A DNA stretch of 64,000 bases from Mycobacterium haemophilum DSM 44634 (GCF_000340435.2 NZ_CP011883.2:1336607-1400606); one strand, 5' to 3'. Counted from the stretch's first letter, positions 50,458-59,788 are shown. Notes: generated by a model from the letters alone, not told the origin. Numbers and translations are program-made.

Positions 50458-52335
50458 GTGAGCGCACCTACCAAGCCACCCGCCCAGCCGCAGGGGTCGG
50501 GTAACGGCGTGCTAAACACCGTGAAACCCGTCACGAAGTCTCCTTCAAAGCCAGCCGCTATGAAACCGAAACACGTTGCACCGGAGCAACTTACCGGTGC
50601 ACAATCGGTGATTCGGTCGTTGGAGGAACTCGATGTCGAGGTCATCTTCGGAATTCCCGGCGGCGCCGTCCTTCCGGTATACGACCCGTTGTTCGACTCA
50701 AAAAAGCTACGCCATGTCCTGGTTCGCCACGAGCAGGGTGCCGGCCACGCGGCCAGCGGCTACGCACACGCGACCGGCAAGGTGGGGGTGTGCATGGCGA
50801 CTTCTGGTCCTGGCGCCACCAATCTGGTGACACCGCTGGCCGATGCGCAGATGGACTCAGTGCCGGTGGTCGCCATTACCGGGCAGGTCGGACGCGGGCT
50901 GATCGGGACGGATGCCTTCCAAGAGGCCGACATTTCGGGCATCACGATGCCGATCACCAAGCACAACTTCCTGGTCCGCGCCGGCGACGATATTCCCCGG
51001 GTACTGGCTGAGGCCTTCCACATCGCGTCGTCGGGACGGCCGGGCGCAGTGCTCGTCGATATCCCGAAGGATGTGTTGCAGGGGCAGTGCACGTTCAGCT
51101 GGCCGCCGAAAATGGACCTGCCCGGCTACAAGCCCAACACCAAACCGCACAACCGGCAGATCCGTGAGGCCGCCAAGCTGATCGCGACCGCGCGCAAGCC
51201 TGTGCTGTATGTCGGCGGGGGCGTCATCCGCGGCGAGGCGACCGAGCAGCTGGCCGATTTGGCCGAACTGACCGGCATCCCGGTGGTGACCACGTTGATG
51301 GCCCGTGGCGCGTTCCCGGACAGCCATCACCAGAACCTGGGCATGCCCGGCATGCACGGCACCGTTGCGGCGGTGGCAGCGCTGCAGCGCAGCGATTTGC
51401 TGATCGCGCTGGGCACCCGCTTCGACGACCGGGTGACGGGCAAGCTCGACTCCTTCGCGCCCGAAGCCAAGGTCATCCATGCCGACATCGACCCGGCGGA
51501 GATCGGCAAGAACCGGTACGCCGACGTGCCGATTGTGGGCGACGTCAAAGCCGTGATCACCGAGCTCATCGCGATGCTGCGCCATTACCAGACCCCCGGC
51601 AACGTCGACATGACCGACTGGTGGGCATATCTGGAGGACGTGCGGGCCAGGTATCCGTTGAGCTACGGCCCGCAAAGCGACGGCAGCCTGAGCCCGGAGT
51701 ACGTCATCGAGAAACTGGGGGAGATTGCCGGCCCGGACGCCGTGTATGTCGCGGGTGTCGGTCAGCATCAAATGTGGGCGGCGCAGTTCATCTCCTACGA
51801 AAAGCCGCGCACCTGGCTCAACTCCGGCGGTCTGGGCACCATGGGATTCGCTATTCCGGCTGCCATGGGCGCCAAGATTGCTCGCCCGGAGGCGGAGGTC
51901 TGGGCGATCGACGGCGATGGCTGCTTCCAGATGACCAACCAGGAGTTGGCTACGTGCGCGATCGAGGGCGCGCCGATCAAGGTGGCGTTGATCAACAACG
52001 GCAATCTGGGCATGGTGCGGCAATGGCAAACCCTGTTTTATCAGGAGCGCTACTCGCAGACCGACCTGGCCACCCACTCCCACCGCATCCCGGACTTCGT
52101 GAAGCTGGCAGAGGCGTTGGGTTGCGTCGGATTGCGTTGCGAGCGTCAAGAAGACGTGGCGGACGTCATTTCTCAGGCGCGGGCGATCAACGACCGCCCG
52201 GTGGTGATCGACTTCATTGTCGGTGCCGACGCGCAAGTGTGGCCGATGGTCGCCGCTGGGACCAGCAATGATGAGATCCAAGCCGCCCGCGGCATCCGTC
52301 CGCTCTTTGATGACGAAAGCGAAGGGCACGCTTAA
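50458..52335 (+). CDS. ilvB1: Acetolactate synthase large subunit
   Basis: A 625-residue ThDP enzyme catalysing the first common step of valine, leucine and isoleucine synthesis. The catalytic glutamate is E92 (RHEQGAGHAASGYA). The ThDP-Mg motif is GDGCFQMTNQELA (D485 region) to INNGNLGM. FAD-binding elements lie in the middle domain. The GTG has AGAGGA upstream. A proline/lysine-rich N-terminal extension of about 40 residues precedes the core. First gene of ilvB1-ilvN-ilvC (Rv3003c). Confidence 0.96.
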   Translation: MSAPTKPPAQPQGSGNGVLNTVKPVTKSPSKPAAMKPKHVAPEQLTGAQSVIRSLEELDVEVIFGIPGGAVLPVYDPLFDSKKLRHVLVRHEQGAGHAASGYAHATGKVGVCMATSGPGATNLVTPLADAQMDSVPVVAITGQVGRGLIGTDAFQEADISGITMPITKHNFLVRAGDDIPRVLAEAFHIASSGRPGAVLVDIPKDVLQGQCTFSWPPKMDLPGYKPNTKPHNRQIREAAKLIATARKPVLYVGGGVIRGEATEQLADLAELTGIPVVTTLMARGAFPDSHHQNLGMPGMHGTVAAVAALQRSDLLIALGTRFDDRVTGKLDSFAPEAKVIHADIDPAEIGKNRYADVPIVGDVKAVITELIAMLRHYQTPGNVDMTDWWAYLEDVRARYPLSYGPQSDGSLSPEYVIEKLGEIAGPDAVYVAGVGQHQMWAAQFISYEKPRTWLNSGGLGTMGFAIPAAMGAKIARPEAEVWAIDGDGCFQMTNQELATCAIEGAPIKVALINNGNLGMVRQWQTLFYQERYSQTDLATHSHRIPDFVKLAEALGCVGLRCERQEDVADVISQARAINDRPVVIDFIVGADAQVWPMVAAGTSNDEIQAARGIRPLFDDESEGHA

Positions 52336-52384
52336 TGCGCGCCGGCGACGATGCAGAACGTAGTGATGAGGAGGAGCGGCGCAG
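52333..52384 (+). repeat. MIRU between ilvB1 and ilvN
   Basis: A 53-bp-type mycobacterial interspersed repetitive unit: GCGCCGGCGACGATGCAGAA, then GATGAGGAGGAGCGGCGCAG. It starts at the ilvB1 stop, carries its own short frame (MRAGDDAERSDEEERRR), and supplies the GGAGGAG ribosome site for ilvN, as MIRUs typically link cotranscribed genes. Confidence 0.85.
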
Positions 52385-52897
52385 ATGAGCGGATCGCCGA
52401 CCACGCACACCTTGTCGGTTCTGGTCGAGGATACTCCCGGCGTGCTCGCGCGGGTGGCGGCGCTGTTCTCCCGGCGTGGTTTCAACATCGAGTCGTTGGC
52501 GGTCGGTGCCACCGAGTCCAAGAATATGTCGCGGATGACCATTGTCGTCTCCGCCGAGGAAACCCCGCTCGAGCAGGTCACCAAGCAGCTGCACAAGTTG
52601 ATTAACGTCATCAAGGTCGTCGAGCAAGACGCTGACAACTCGCTGTCCCGGGAGCTGGCGTTGATCAAGGTGCGGGCCGAGGCCGGTACCCGCAGCCAGG
52701 TCATCGAAGCGGTAAACCTGTTCCGCGCCAGGGTCATTGATGTATCGCCAGAGTCGCTGACTGTCGAGGCCACTGGTGACCGCGGCAAGATCGAAGCGTT
52801 GCTGCGTGTGCTGGAGCCATTCGGCGTACGCGAAATCGTCCAATCGGGAGTGGTGTCGTTATCTCGCGGTCCGCGCGGTATCGGCACAGTCAAGTAG
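52385..52897 (+). CDS. ilvN: Acetolactate synthase small (regulatory) subunit
   Basis: A 170-residue subunit that activates IlvB1 and gives valine feedback inhibition. The N-terminal ACT domain (THTLSVLVEDTPGVLARVAALF, residues 7-28 onward) is followed by a second ACT-like C-terminal domain ending EPFGVREIVQSG. ATG 52385 is fused to the MIRU, whose GGAGGAG serves as ribosome site. Corresponds to Rv3002c. Confidence 0.95.
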   Translation: MSGSPTTHTLSVLVEDTPGVLARVAALFSRRGFNIESLAVGATESKNMSRMTIVVSAEETPLEQVTKQLHKLINVIKVVEQDADNSLSRELALIKVRAEAGTRSQVIEAVNLFRARVIDVSPESLTVEATGDRGKIEALLRVLEPFGVREIVQSGVVSLSRGPRGIGTVK

Positions 52898-52920
52898 CTA
52901 AGAAGAAGGAGAGATTCACC

Positions 52921-53940
52921 GTGCCAGAGGCATTAGAGATGTTCTACGACGACGACGCTGACCTGTCGATCATTCAGCGACGCAAGGTCGGCGTGATCGG
53001 ATACGGCAGCCAGGGGCACGCGCACTCGCTGAGCCTGCGCGACTCCGGCGTCCAGGTGCGCGTTGGCTTGAAGGAGGGCTCGAAGTCCCGGCCCAAGGTC
53101 TCCGAGCAGGGCCTGGACGTCGACACCCCTGCCGAGGTCGCCAAGTGGGCCGACGTCATCATGCTGCTGGCGCCCGACACCGCGCAGGCGGACATCTTCA
53201 AAAACGATATCGAGCCGAACCTCAAGGCCGGCGACGCTTTGTTTTTCGGTCACGGACTCAACATTCACTTCGACCTGATCAAGCCGCCGGGCGATGTGAC
53301 CGTCGCGATGGTCGCCCCGAAGGGGCCCGGCCACCTGGTGCGTCGCCAGTTCGTTGACGGCAAGGGTGTGCCCTGCCTGATCGCCGTTGACCAAGACCCG
53401 ACCGGCACCGGCGAGGCGCTGGCGCTGTCCTACGCCAAAGCCATCGGCGGCACCCGTGCCGGCGTCATCAAGACCACCTTCAAAGACGAGACGGAAACCG
53501 ATCTTTTCGGTGAGCAGGCTGTATTGTGCGGTGGCACAGAGGAATTGGTGAAGGCTGGTTTCGATGTCATGGTCGAGGCGGGCTACCCGCCGGAGATGGC
53601 GTACTTCGAGGTGCTGCACGAACTCAAGCTGATCGTCGACCTGATGTACGAGGGCGGCATCGCGCGGATGAACTACTCGGTGTCTGACACCGCTGAGTTC
53701 GGCGGGTACCTGTCGGGTCCGCGTGTTATCGACGCCGACACCAAGGAGCGGATGCGTGGCATCCTGCGTGACATCCAGGACGGCAGTTTCGTCAAGAAGC
53801 TGGTCGCCAACGTCGAGGGCGGAAACAAGCAACTCGAAGCGCTACGTAGGGAAAACGCCGAACATCCTATCGAGGTCACTGGCAAAAAGCTGCGCGACCT
53901 GATGAGCTGGGTCGACCGCCCGATCACGGAAACGGCATAA
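52921..53940 (+). CDS. ilvC: Ketol-acid reductoisomerase (class I)
   Basis: A 339-residue enzyme converting acetolactate to dihydroxyisovalerate with NADPH and Mg2+. The NADPH fold is GYGSQGHAHSLSLRDSG; metal-binding acids are in FKDETETDLFGEQ and the C-terminal LHELKLIVDLMYEGG. GTG 52921 follows AAGAAGGAGAG. Last gene of the ilv operon, followed by a palindrome. Corresponds to Rv3001c. Confidence 0.96.
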   Translation: MPEALEMFYDDDADLSIIQRRKVGVIGYGSQGHAHSLSLRDSGVQVRVGLKEGSKSRPKVSEQGLDVDTPAEVAKWADVIMLLAPDTAQADIFKNDIEPNLKAGDALFFGHGLNIHFDLIKPPGDVTVAMVAPKGPGHLVRRQFVDGKGVPCLIAVDQDPTGTGEALALSYAKAIGGTRAGVIKTTFKDETETDLFGEQAVLCGGTEELVKAGFDVMVEAGYPPEMAYFEVLHELKLIVDLMYEGGIARMNYSVSDTAEFGGYLSGPRVIDADTKERMRGILRDIQDGSFVKKLVANVEGGNKQLEALRRENAEHPIEVTGKKLRDLMSWVDRPITETA

Positions 53941-53949
53941 CGCTTATTG

Positions 53950-54010
53950 CGCGAAAGTGCAACTGGCGACGGCATCTCTCGAGAAATAGGTCGGCAGTTA
54001 CACTTTCGCG
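53950..54010. repeat. Intergenic palindrome after ilvC
   Basis: CGCGAAAGTG (53950-53959) and CACTTTCGCG (54001-54010) are perfect arms; AACTGGCGA/TCGGCAGTT pair further inside. It probably terminates the ilv operon. Its right end coincides with the 3' end of the wrbA remnant. Confidence 0.6.
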
Positions 54011-54243
54011 GTTAGGAGGTAAGCCACCCGGCGGGCCAGGGTGGTTTCCTGGCCGCCGTGGATGGTGTTGGACGACGTGAAGGCCGCATACACCTTGTCG
54101 GCCAGCTTGCCTTCGGCCCACAGCCCGCCTAGCGAGTCGAGGAAGTTGCGCAATTGCGATGCGGGCGAGCCGAATCGAGTCGGCGAGCCAAAGATCACGG
54201 CGTCGGCCCAGATAATGTCGTCACCGATCGCAAGCTTCGTCAT
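53998..54243 (-). pseudogene. Truncated WrbA-like NAD(P)H:quinone oxidoreductase
   Basis: 81 residues. ADAVIFGSPTRFGSPASQLR then NFLDSLGGLWAEGKL and SSNTIHGGQETTLA match the middle of flavodoxin-like WrbA. The N-terminal FMN phosphate-binding loop and the whole C-terminal half are missing from a protein normally near 200 residues. It begins MTKLAIGDD and ends inside the palindrome at 53950-54010. Most likely a deletion remnant rather than a working enzyme. Confidence 0.65.
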
Positions 54244-55679
54244 GGGGTCAGCTTAGGCATGTTAGTGATGCCGAATTCGCGGCGCAACAGGGTCCGCGCG
54301 GCGTAGTAACCGGCCATGCCGTGCACGCCGCTGCCGGGCGGGGTGGCGGCCGAACACAGATACACCTTGGGAATCGGTGTGCGCCACGGGTTGAGCCTCG
54401 GTGTGGGGCCAGCGATCGCACGCCACAGGGAATTGCCTCCCATCGCAATATCGCCGCCGACGTAGTTGGCGTTATGGTCGGTCATTCGTGCGGCGGGCAC
54501 CGCACGCGCTGCGACCACGATGTCGCGGAAGCCCGGCGCGAACCGCTCGACAACCCCTGTCACGGCCTCGGTTGCATCGACGGTGGAATTCGATGGCACA
54601 TGGGCGTACGTCCAGAAAGGACGGCGGCCGGCGGTATCGATGCGGCCCGGATCGGCGATGTGCGGTGAGGCGGCCAGCAGCATCGGCCACCGCGCGTGGC
54701 GGCCAGCCGCGACGTCTGCCTCGGCCCGCGCCATCTGCTCGCGGGTACCGCCCAGATGCAGAGTCGGAGCGTGGCGCAGCCGCGGATCCGACCACGGAAT
54801 ATCATCACTGAGCACGAAGTCAACTTTGGCGACGCCTGGTCCGAATCGATAACGGCGCAACGCTTTAGTGCGCCGAGGCGAAAGTGTGTCACCGTATACT
54901 TGCAGCAACGCGGTTGGGGCCGTGTCGAAAACAACGACACCGCTTGGTGGCCTGGTGATTTCCGTGATTTCCAGGCCGGCTGTCAGCTCGCCTCCATGTG
55001 TGCGTAGGTCGGCGATCAGCGCGTCGGTGATCGTCTGGGTACCACCCACCGCAATCGGCCAGCCAACCGTATGGGCGAGGGTGGCCAGCATCAACCCGGC
55101 GCCCGCCGACGCGGGCGACGGCATCCGCGAAACCGCATGGGCAGCAACGCCGGTGAACAAGGCTCGGGCATCCTCACCGCCCAGCGACCGCCACGCTGGG
55201 GTGCCTTGCGCCAGAATTCGTAGGCCGAGGCGCAGGGCAGGCAAGATCGAACTGGGCACCGAACGCTTGTCGCCGAGCAGCAATCCGATCACCGCATCGG
55301 AGTCTGCCGCCAATGGCCCGAGCAGTCGCCGCCAGGACGCGCCGTCGACCAACTCGGCGCAGGTGCGTTCGAGATCGCGGTAGGCGATGGCCGCGGGCCG
55401 GCCCGGCAGCGGGTTGGCATAGGAAATCTCTGGTGCCGCCAGTGCGACGCCACGTGCACGCAGGTCGAATTCCGCGAAAAACGGCGACGCCAGCGCCAGC
55501 GGGTGAACCGCCGAGCAGATGTCGTGTTGGACTCCGGGAAATTCTGGGTCGGCTGCGGTGCGGGCGCCGCCGCCGAAGGTCGGCTGAGCCTCGATGACCT
55601 GCACTTTGAGTCCTGCGCGGGCGCAGATCACGGCAGCAGAGAGCCCGTTGGGTCCGCTGCCGACGACGGTGACGTCCAC
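54240..55679 (-). CDS. Phytoene-dehydrogenase-like FAD oxidoreductase
   Basis: A 479-residue amine-oxidase/CrtI-type flavoprotein. FAD fold VVGSGPNGLSAAVICARAGL at residues 5-24, then VIEAQPTFGGGART and the C-terminal CSAATPPGSGVHGMAGYYAA motif. Substrate unknown; no other carotenoid gene lies nearby. The GTG at 55679 is 29 bp from the divergent serA1 start, so the promoters overlap. Corresponds to Rv2997. Confidence 0.88.
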   Translation of the reverse strand: MDVTVVGSGPNGLSAAVICARAGLKVQVIEAQPTFGGGARTAADPEFPGVQHDICSAVHPLALASPFFAEFDLRARGVALAAPEISYANPLPGRPAAIAYRDLERTCAELVDGASWRRLLGPLAADSDAVIGLLLGDKRSVPSSILPALRLGLRILAQGTPAWRSLGGEDARALFTGVAAHAVSRMPSPASAGAGLMLATLAHTVGWPIAVGGTQTITDALIADLRTHGGELTAGLEITEITRPPSGVVVFDTAPTALLQVYGDTLSPRRTKALRRYRFGPGVAKVDFVLSDDIPWSDPRLRHAPTLHLGGTREQMARAEADVAAGRHARWPMLLAASPHIADPGRIDTAGRRPFWTYAHVPSNSTVDATEAVTGVVERFAPGFRDIVVAARAVPAARMTDHNANYVGGDIAMGGNSLWRAIAGPTPRLNPWRTPIPKVYLCSAATPPGSGVHGMAGYYAARTLLRREFGITNMPKLTP

Positions 55680-55708
55680 CCGTCAATTACAGCCGATACG
55701 CTGGCGGC

Positions 55709-57295
55709 GTGAACCTGCCTGTTGTGTTAATCGCCGACAAACTCGCCCAATCAACTGTCGCCGCCTTGGGAGACCAAGTCGAGGTGCGTTGGGTGGACGG
55801 TCCCGACCGGGCGAAGCTGCTAGCTGCAGTCCCCGAGGCCGACGCGTTGTTGGTGCGCTCCGCCACCACTGTCGACGCTGAGGTGCTGGCGGCCGCCCCC
55901 AAGCTGAAGATCGTCGCCCGCGCCGGGGTAGGGCTAGACAACGTCGACGTCGACGCCGCCACCGCGCGCGGTGTCCTGGTGGTCAACGCCCCGACATCGA
56001 ACATTCACAGCGCCGCAGAGCATGCGTTGGCACTGCTATTGGCGGCCTCTCGGCAGATCGCGGAGGCCGATGCCTCACTGCGCGCGCGCACCTGGAAGCG
56101 GTCGTCATTTAATGGCACCGAGATTTTCGGCAAGACCGTCGGCGTGGTGGGGCTGGGCCGGATCGGGCAGTTGGTTGCCGCGCGGATCGCGGCGTTCGGG
56201 GCTCACGTCATCGCCTACGACCCGTATGTGGCGCCGGCACGGGCCGCGCAGTTGGGCATCGAACTGATGTCCCTTGACGATTTACTAGCCCGGGCCGACT
56301 TCATCTCGGTGCATCTGCCGAAGACGCCCGAGACGGCGGGCCTGATCGACAAGGAGGCGCTGGCCAAGACCAAGCCCGGCGTCATCATCGTCAATGCCGC
56401 GCGCGGCGGCCTGGTGGACGAGGCGGCGTTAGCCGACGCGGTGCGCAGCGGACACGTGCGGGCGGCCGGTCTCGATGTGTTTGCCACCGAACCGTGCACC
56501 GACAGCCCGCTGTTCGAGCTACCGCAGGTGGTGGTGACACCGCACCTGGGGGCGTCCACCGCCGAAGCCCAGGATCGGGCCGGTACCGACGTGGCCGAAA
56601 GCGTGCGGCTCGCGCTGGCGGGGGAGTTCGTGCCCGACGCGGTCAACGTGGGCGGGGGAGTGGTCAACGAAGAGGTGGCGCCGTGGCTGGACCTGGTGCG
56701 CAAGCTCGGGGTGCTGGCGGCCGCGTTGTCCGATGAACTGCCGGCGTCGTTGTCGGTGCAGGTGCGCGGTGAGCTGGCATCCGAAGACGTTGAGGTGCTG
56801 CGGCTTTCGGCCCTACGCGGGCTGTTCTCGGCGGTCATCGAGGATGCGGTGACGTTCGTCAACGCGCCGGCGCTGGCCGCCGAACGAGGTGTTTCCGCTG
56901 AGCTCACCACGGCCTCGGAGAGCCCCAACCATCGCAGCGTGGTCGACGTGCGGGCGGTCGCCTCCGACGGCTCGGTGGTCAACATCGCCGGTACGTTGTC
57001 CGGGCCGCAACTGGTGCAGAAGATCGTGGGAATCAATGGCCGTAACTTTGATTTGCGTGCTCAAGGTACGAACTTGGTGATCAACTACGTCGATGCGCCC
57101 GGCGCCCTGGGCAAGATTGGCACTTTGCTGGGCGCGGCCGGGGTGAATATCCAAGCCGCCCAGCTGTCCGAGGACGCCGAGGGGCCGGGCGCGACGATTC
57201 TGTTGCGGCTAGACCAAGACGTACCGGGCGATGTGCGGTCGGCGATTGGGGCGGCGGTGGGCGCCAACAAGCTCGAGGTGGTTGATCTGTCATGA
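55709..57295 (+). CDS. serA1: D-3-phosphoglycerate dehydrogenase
   Basis: A 528-residue enzyme for the first step of serine synthesis. The NAD fold is VVGLGRIGQLVAARI; substrate and catalytic residues are in NAARGGLVDEAAL and the PHLGAST His. The intervening ASB domain and a C-terminal ACT domain (GTNLVINYVDAPGALGKIGT) make it the long, serine-inhibited type. The GTG is 6 bases after TACGCT, a -10 box, so leaderless. leuB follows after two MIRUs. Corresponds to Rv2996c. Confidence 0.95.
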   Translation: MNLPVVLIADKLAQSTVAALGDQVEVRWVDGPDRAKLLAAVPEADALLVRSATTVDAEVLAAAPKLKIVARAGVGLDNVDVDAATARGVLVVNAPTSNIHSAAEHALALLLAASRQIAEADASLRARTWKRSSFNGTEIFGKTVGVVGLGRIGQLVAARIAAFGAHVIAYDPYVAPARAAQLGIELMSLDDLLARADFISVHLPKTPETAGLIDKEALAKTKPGVIIVNAARGGLVDEAALADAVRSGHVRAAGLDVFATEPCTDSPLFELPQVVVTPHLGASTAEAQDRAGTDVAESVRLALAGEFVPDAVNVGGGVVNEEVAPWLDLVRKLGVLAAALSDELPASLSVQVRGELASEDVEVLRLSALRGLFSAVIEDAVTFVNAPALAAERGVSAELTTASESPNHRSVVDVRAVASDGSVVNIAGTLSGPQLVQKIVGINGRNFDLRAQGTNLVINYVDAPGALGKIGTLLGAAGVNIQAAQLSEDAEGPGATILLRLDQDVPGDVRSAIGAAVGANKLEVVDLS

Positions 57296-57421
57296 CCCGC
57301 GCCGGCGACGATGCAGAGCGAAGCGATGAGGAGGAGCGGCGCAGATGACCCGCGCCGGCGACGATGCAGTGGGGGTACCACCCGCTTGCGGGGGACGAAG
57401 CGATGAGGAGGAGCGGCGCGC
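57296..57421 (+). repeat. Two tandem MIRUs between serA1 and leuB
   Basis: Unit one (CCCGCGCCGGCGACGATGCA to GAGGAGGAGCGGCGCAGATG) starts on the serA1 stop and can encode MTRAGDDAERSDEEERRR. Unit two repeats it but carries an insert (GGGGGTACCACCCGCTTGCG region, about 57370-57395) resembling the other GC-rich repeat. The last GAGGAGGAG is the leuB ribosome site. Confidence 0.85.
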
Positions 57422-58432
57422 ATGAAATTGGCTGTCATACCGGGTGACGGAATCGGTCCGGAGGTGGTGGCCGAGGCCGTCAAAATCCTCGACGCGGTGC
57501 TGCCGGGTGTCCAGAAGACCAGCTACGATCTGGGCGCTCGGCGTTATCACACCACCGGGGAGATATTGCCGGAGTCGGTGCTCGCCGAGCTACGAGAGCA
57601 GGACGCCATCCTGCTCGGGGCGGTCGGTGACCCGTCGGTCCCCAGTGGCGTGCTGGAGCGAGGCTTGCTGCTGAGATTGCGCTTCGAGCTGGATCACCAC
57701 ATCAACCTGCGGCCGGCCCGGCTGTATCCAGGTGTTAGCAGTCCGCTCGCGGGAAAGCCCGAGATCGACTTCGTGGTGGTTCGCGAGGGGACCGAAGGCC
57801 CGTACACCGGTACCGGCGGCGCGATCCGTGTCGGAACGCCCAACGAGGTGGCCACGGAGGTGAGCGTGAATACTGCCTTTGGTGTGCGCCGGGTGGTGCA
57901 AGATGCGTTCGAACGGGCCCGGCAGCGCCGCAAGCAGCTGACGCTGGTGCACAAGAACAACGTGCTCACCTACGCCGGGGCGCTGTGGTGGCGGACCGTG
58001 CAGGAGGTCGGCGAGAAGTACCCCGACGTCGAGGTCGCCTATCAGCACGTGGACGCGGCGACCATTCACATGGTCACCGATCCCGGTCGCTTTGACGTGA
58101 TTGTCACCGACAACCTGTTCGGTGACATCATCACCGACTTGGCCGCAGCGGTGTGCGGCGGCATTGGCTTGGCCGCCAGTGGAAATATCGATGCCACTCG
58201 GACCAATCCGTCGATGTTCGAGCCGGTGCATGGCAGCGCGCCGGATATCGCCGGCCAGGGCATCGCCGATCCGACCGCGGCGATCATGTCGGTGGCGCTG
58301 CTGCTCGCCCATCTCGGCGAGGATAAGTCGGCTGCTCGGGTGGACCAGGCGGTCGCGAGTTATTTGGCGACTCGCGGGAACGAGCGGTTTTCTACCGGCG
58401 AAGTTGGCGAACGGATAGCCGCCGCACTCTAG
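57422..58432 (+). CDS. leuB: 3-isopropylmalate dehydrogenase
   Basis: A 336-residue beta-decarboxylating dehydrogenase in leucine synthesis. MKLAVIPGDGIGPEVVAEAV at the N-terminus, substrate arginines in LLLRLRFELDHHINLRPARL, Lys/Asn in HKNNVLTYAGALWW, acids in VTDNLFGDIITDLAA, and the adenine-binding EPVHGSAPDIAGQGIADP. It overlaps the convergent MFS gene at its 3' end by 41 bp. Corresponds to Rv2995c. Confidence 0.95.
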   Translation: MKLAVIPGDGIGPEVVAEAVKILDAVLPGVQKTSYDLGARRYHTTGEILPESVLAELREQDAILLGAVGDPSVPSGVLERGLLLRLRFELDHHINLRPARLYPGVSSPLAGKPEIDFVVVREGTEGPYTGTGGAIRVGTPNEVATEVSVNTAFGVRRVVQDAFERARQRRKQLTLVHKNNVLTYAGALWWRTVQEVGEKYPDVEVAYQHVDAATIHMVTDPGRFDVIVTDNLFGDIITDLAAAVCGGIGLAASGNIDATRTNPSMFEPVHGSAPDIAGQGIADPTAAIMSVALLLAHLGEDKSAARVDQAVASYLATRGNERFSTGEVGERIAAAL

Positions 58433-59735
58433 GCTTGATGAGTGACGACTCGTCCCCCGCAAGCGGGAGGTGCCCCCAGCGCCCGGCTCCGCCGCGCTTG
58501 CGACCGCCACTAGGTTCCCAGCCGGGTGGGACCCACCGGACCGGCACCAACGGCGCCGCTGCGAGCGGGAATAGTCCGCACAACGCCCAGGCCGGCGGAT
58601 ACGCAGCGGCGGCGATCAAGGCACCGAACAGTGGGGGTGCGGCAGCTGCCATGAGCCGCTGGGAGGTGTTCTGAATGCCTAGTGCGCGCCCGCTCCAGAA
58701 CGGCCCGGCGAATTCGGTGATTGCGGTTGCCTCCAACCCGTTATCGAGCACCGCGATCACCGATATGGCGATCATCAGCAGCACGTCGTAGCGCGAACCC
58801 TGATTATCGACAAGGGCCAGCAGAAATAGGGTCGAAGCAGCCGCTAGGGCGATGATGCGGACGGGTCGCATTCGTGAGCCGACGCGGTCGGACCAGCGGC
58901 CGGCCAAAACGCGGCCCAGCGCACCGAGCAGCTGCGAGACGGTCACCAACCCGCCCGCCGCTGCGACCGACCAACCATGGTGCTCCACCAGCCAGACCAG
59001 CATGAACGTCACCGTTACCGCCTGCGGCATCATCAGCAGCGCCGAGACCGCATGAATTCGCCACAACGTGAAGGACGCGCGATACGGGTTAGCCAGTTCC
59101 TTGTCGCTGGCTGCCGTCCGGGCTTTCCGCGGTGGGTCAACCACGCCGATCGCGCTGGCCACCGCGGATATCGTGCACATCAGTGCCGGAAACATCAGGC
59201 CTGCATTCGGATTGTGCTCGGCGAGCTCGGGTATCGCCAAGGCGCCGATGGCGATTCCCAGCGGTTGCGCGGTCTGACGGATGCCCATCGCGACGCCGCG
59301 TTTATTTGGTGGGAACCAGCCGGAGACCAGCCCGCCGCCAGCCGTGTTAGAGCTGGCGGCGGCCATGCCACCGAGGAACAGGAATGCGCCCATTGCCACC
59401 AACGAGTGGACCGATGCCGCGGCATATGTCGCAGCCGCGGTGAGCGCCGAGCCGACAGTCATCACGATCCGCTCGCCCAGCCGATCGGTGAGGTAGCCCC
59501 AGAAAACCAGCGTCACGACCATGCCCCAGCTGGGCATCGACGCCAGTAGTCCGGCCTCGGCCAACGGGGTTCCACGCGCGGCGACCAACGCGGGAATCAT
59601 GAAGGCAACGCCGTTGATGAACAGGAAGGAGCTAGATGTCACGCCCACTGAGACGAGTGTTATCGACCAGCGTGCGCCGAGGCTCAATTGGTCTAGGGGG
59701 ATCGGATCCTCGGGCACCGGATCATGTTTGCACAT
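58392..59735 (-). CDS. MFS transporter with repeat-derived C-terminus
   Basis: A 447-residue, 12-helix major facilitator. The loop 2-3 signature region is FWGYLTDRLGERIVM and the matching loop in the second half GRWSDRVGSRMR. Substrate unknown. I chose ATG 59735 (MCKHDPVPEDPIPLDQLSLG), consistent with the recalled Rv2994. The last about 50 codons (PPGWEPSGGRKRGGAGRWGH onwards) are encoded by an interspersed repeat and the overlap with leuB, so the C-terminus is probably not family sequence. Confidence 0.87.
   Translation of the reverse strand: MCKHDPVPEDPIPLDQLSLGARWSITLVSVGVTSSSFLFINGVAFMIPALVAARGTPLAEAGLLASMPSWGMVVTLVFWGYLTDRLGERIVMTVGSALTAAATYAAASVHSLVAMGAFLFLGGMAAASSNTAGGGLVSGWFPPNKRGVAMGIRQTAQPLGIAIGALAIPELAEHNPNAGLMFPALMCTISAVASAIGVVDPPRKARTAASDKELANPYRASFTLWRIHAVSALLMMPQAVTVTFMLVWLVEHHGWSVAAAGGLVTVSQLLGALGRVLAGRWSDRVGSRMRPVRIIALAAASTLFLLALVDNQGSRYDVLLMIAISVIAVLDNGLEATAITEFAGPFWSGRALGIQNTSQRLMAAAAPPLFGALIAAAAYPPAWALCGLFPLAAAPLVPVRWVPPGWEPSGGRKRGGAGRWGHLPLAGDESSLIKPRVRRLSVRQLRR
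58449..58513 (-). repeat. Interspersed GC-rich repeat within MFS 3' end
   Basis: CCCCCGCAAGCGGGAGGTGC, then a core GCCCGGCTCCGCCGCGCTTG ending CGACCGCCACTAGG. The same core ends 59789-59880 at the other side of the MFS gene, so the gene is flanked by direct copies of the element. Confidence 0.7.
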
Positions 59736-59788
59736 GCACCGGCCACTTCGCGGCGTGCATCGTCGCCACGCTGGGGCTAATGGTGACG

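Noticed and set aside
50857..52893. A very long minus-strand open frame (678 codons) antisense to ilvB1 and ilvN
   Set aside because: It is the reverse-frame shadow common in high-GC genes; its product is His/Arg-rich low-complexity sequence with no family resemblance, and the plus strand carries the clear enzymes.
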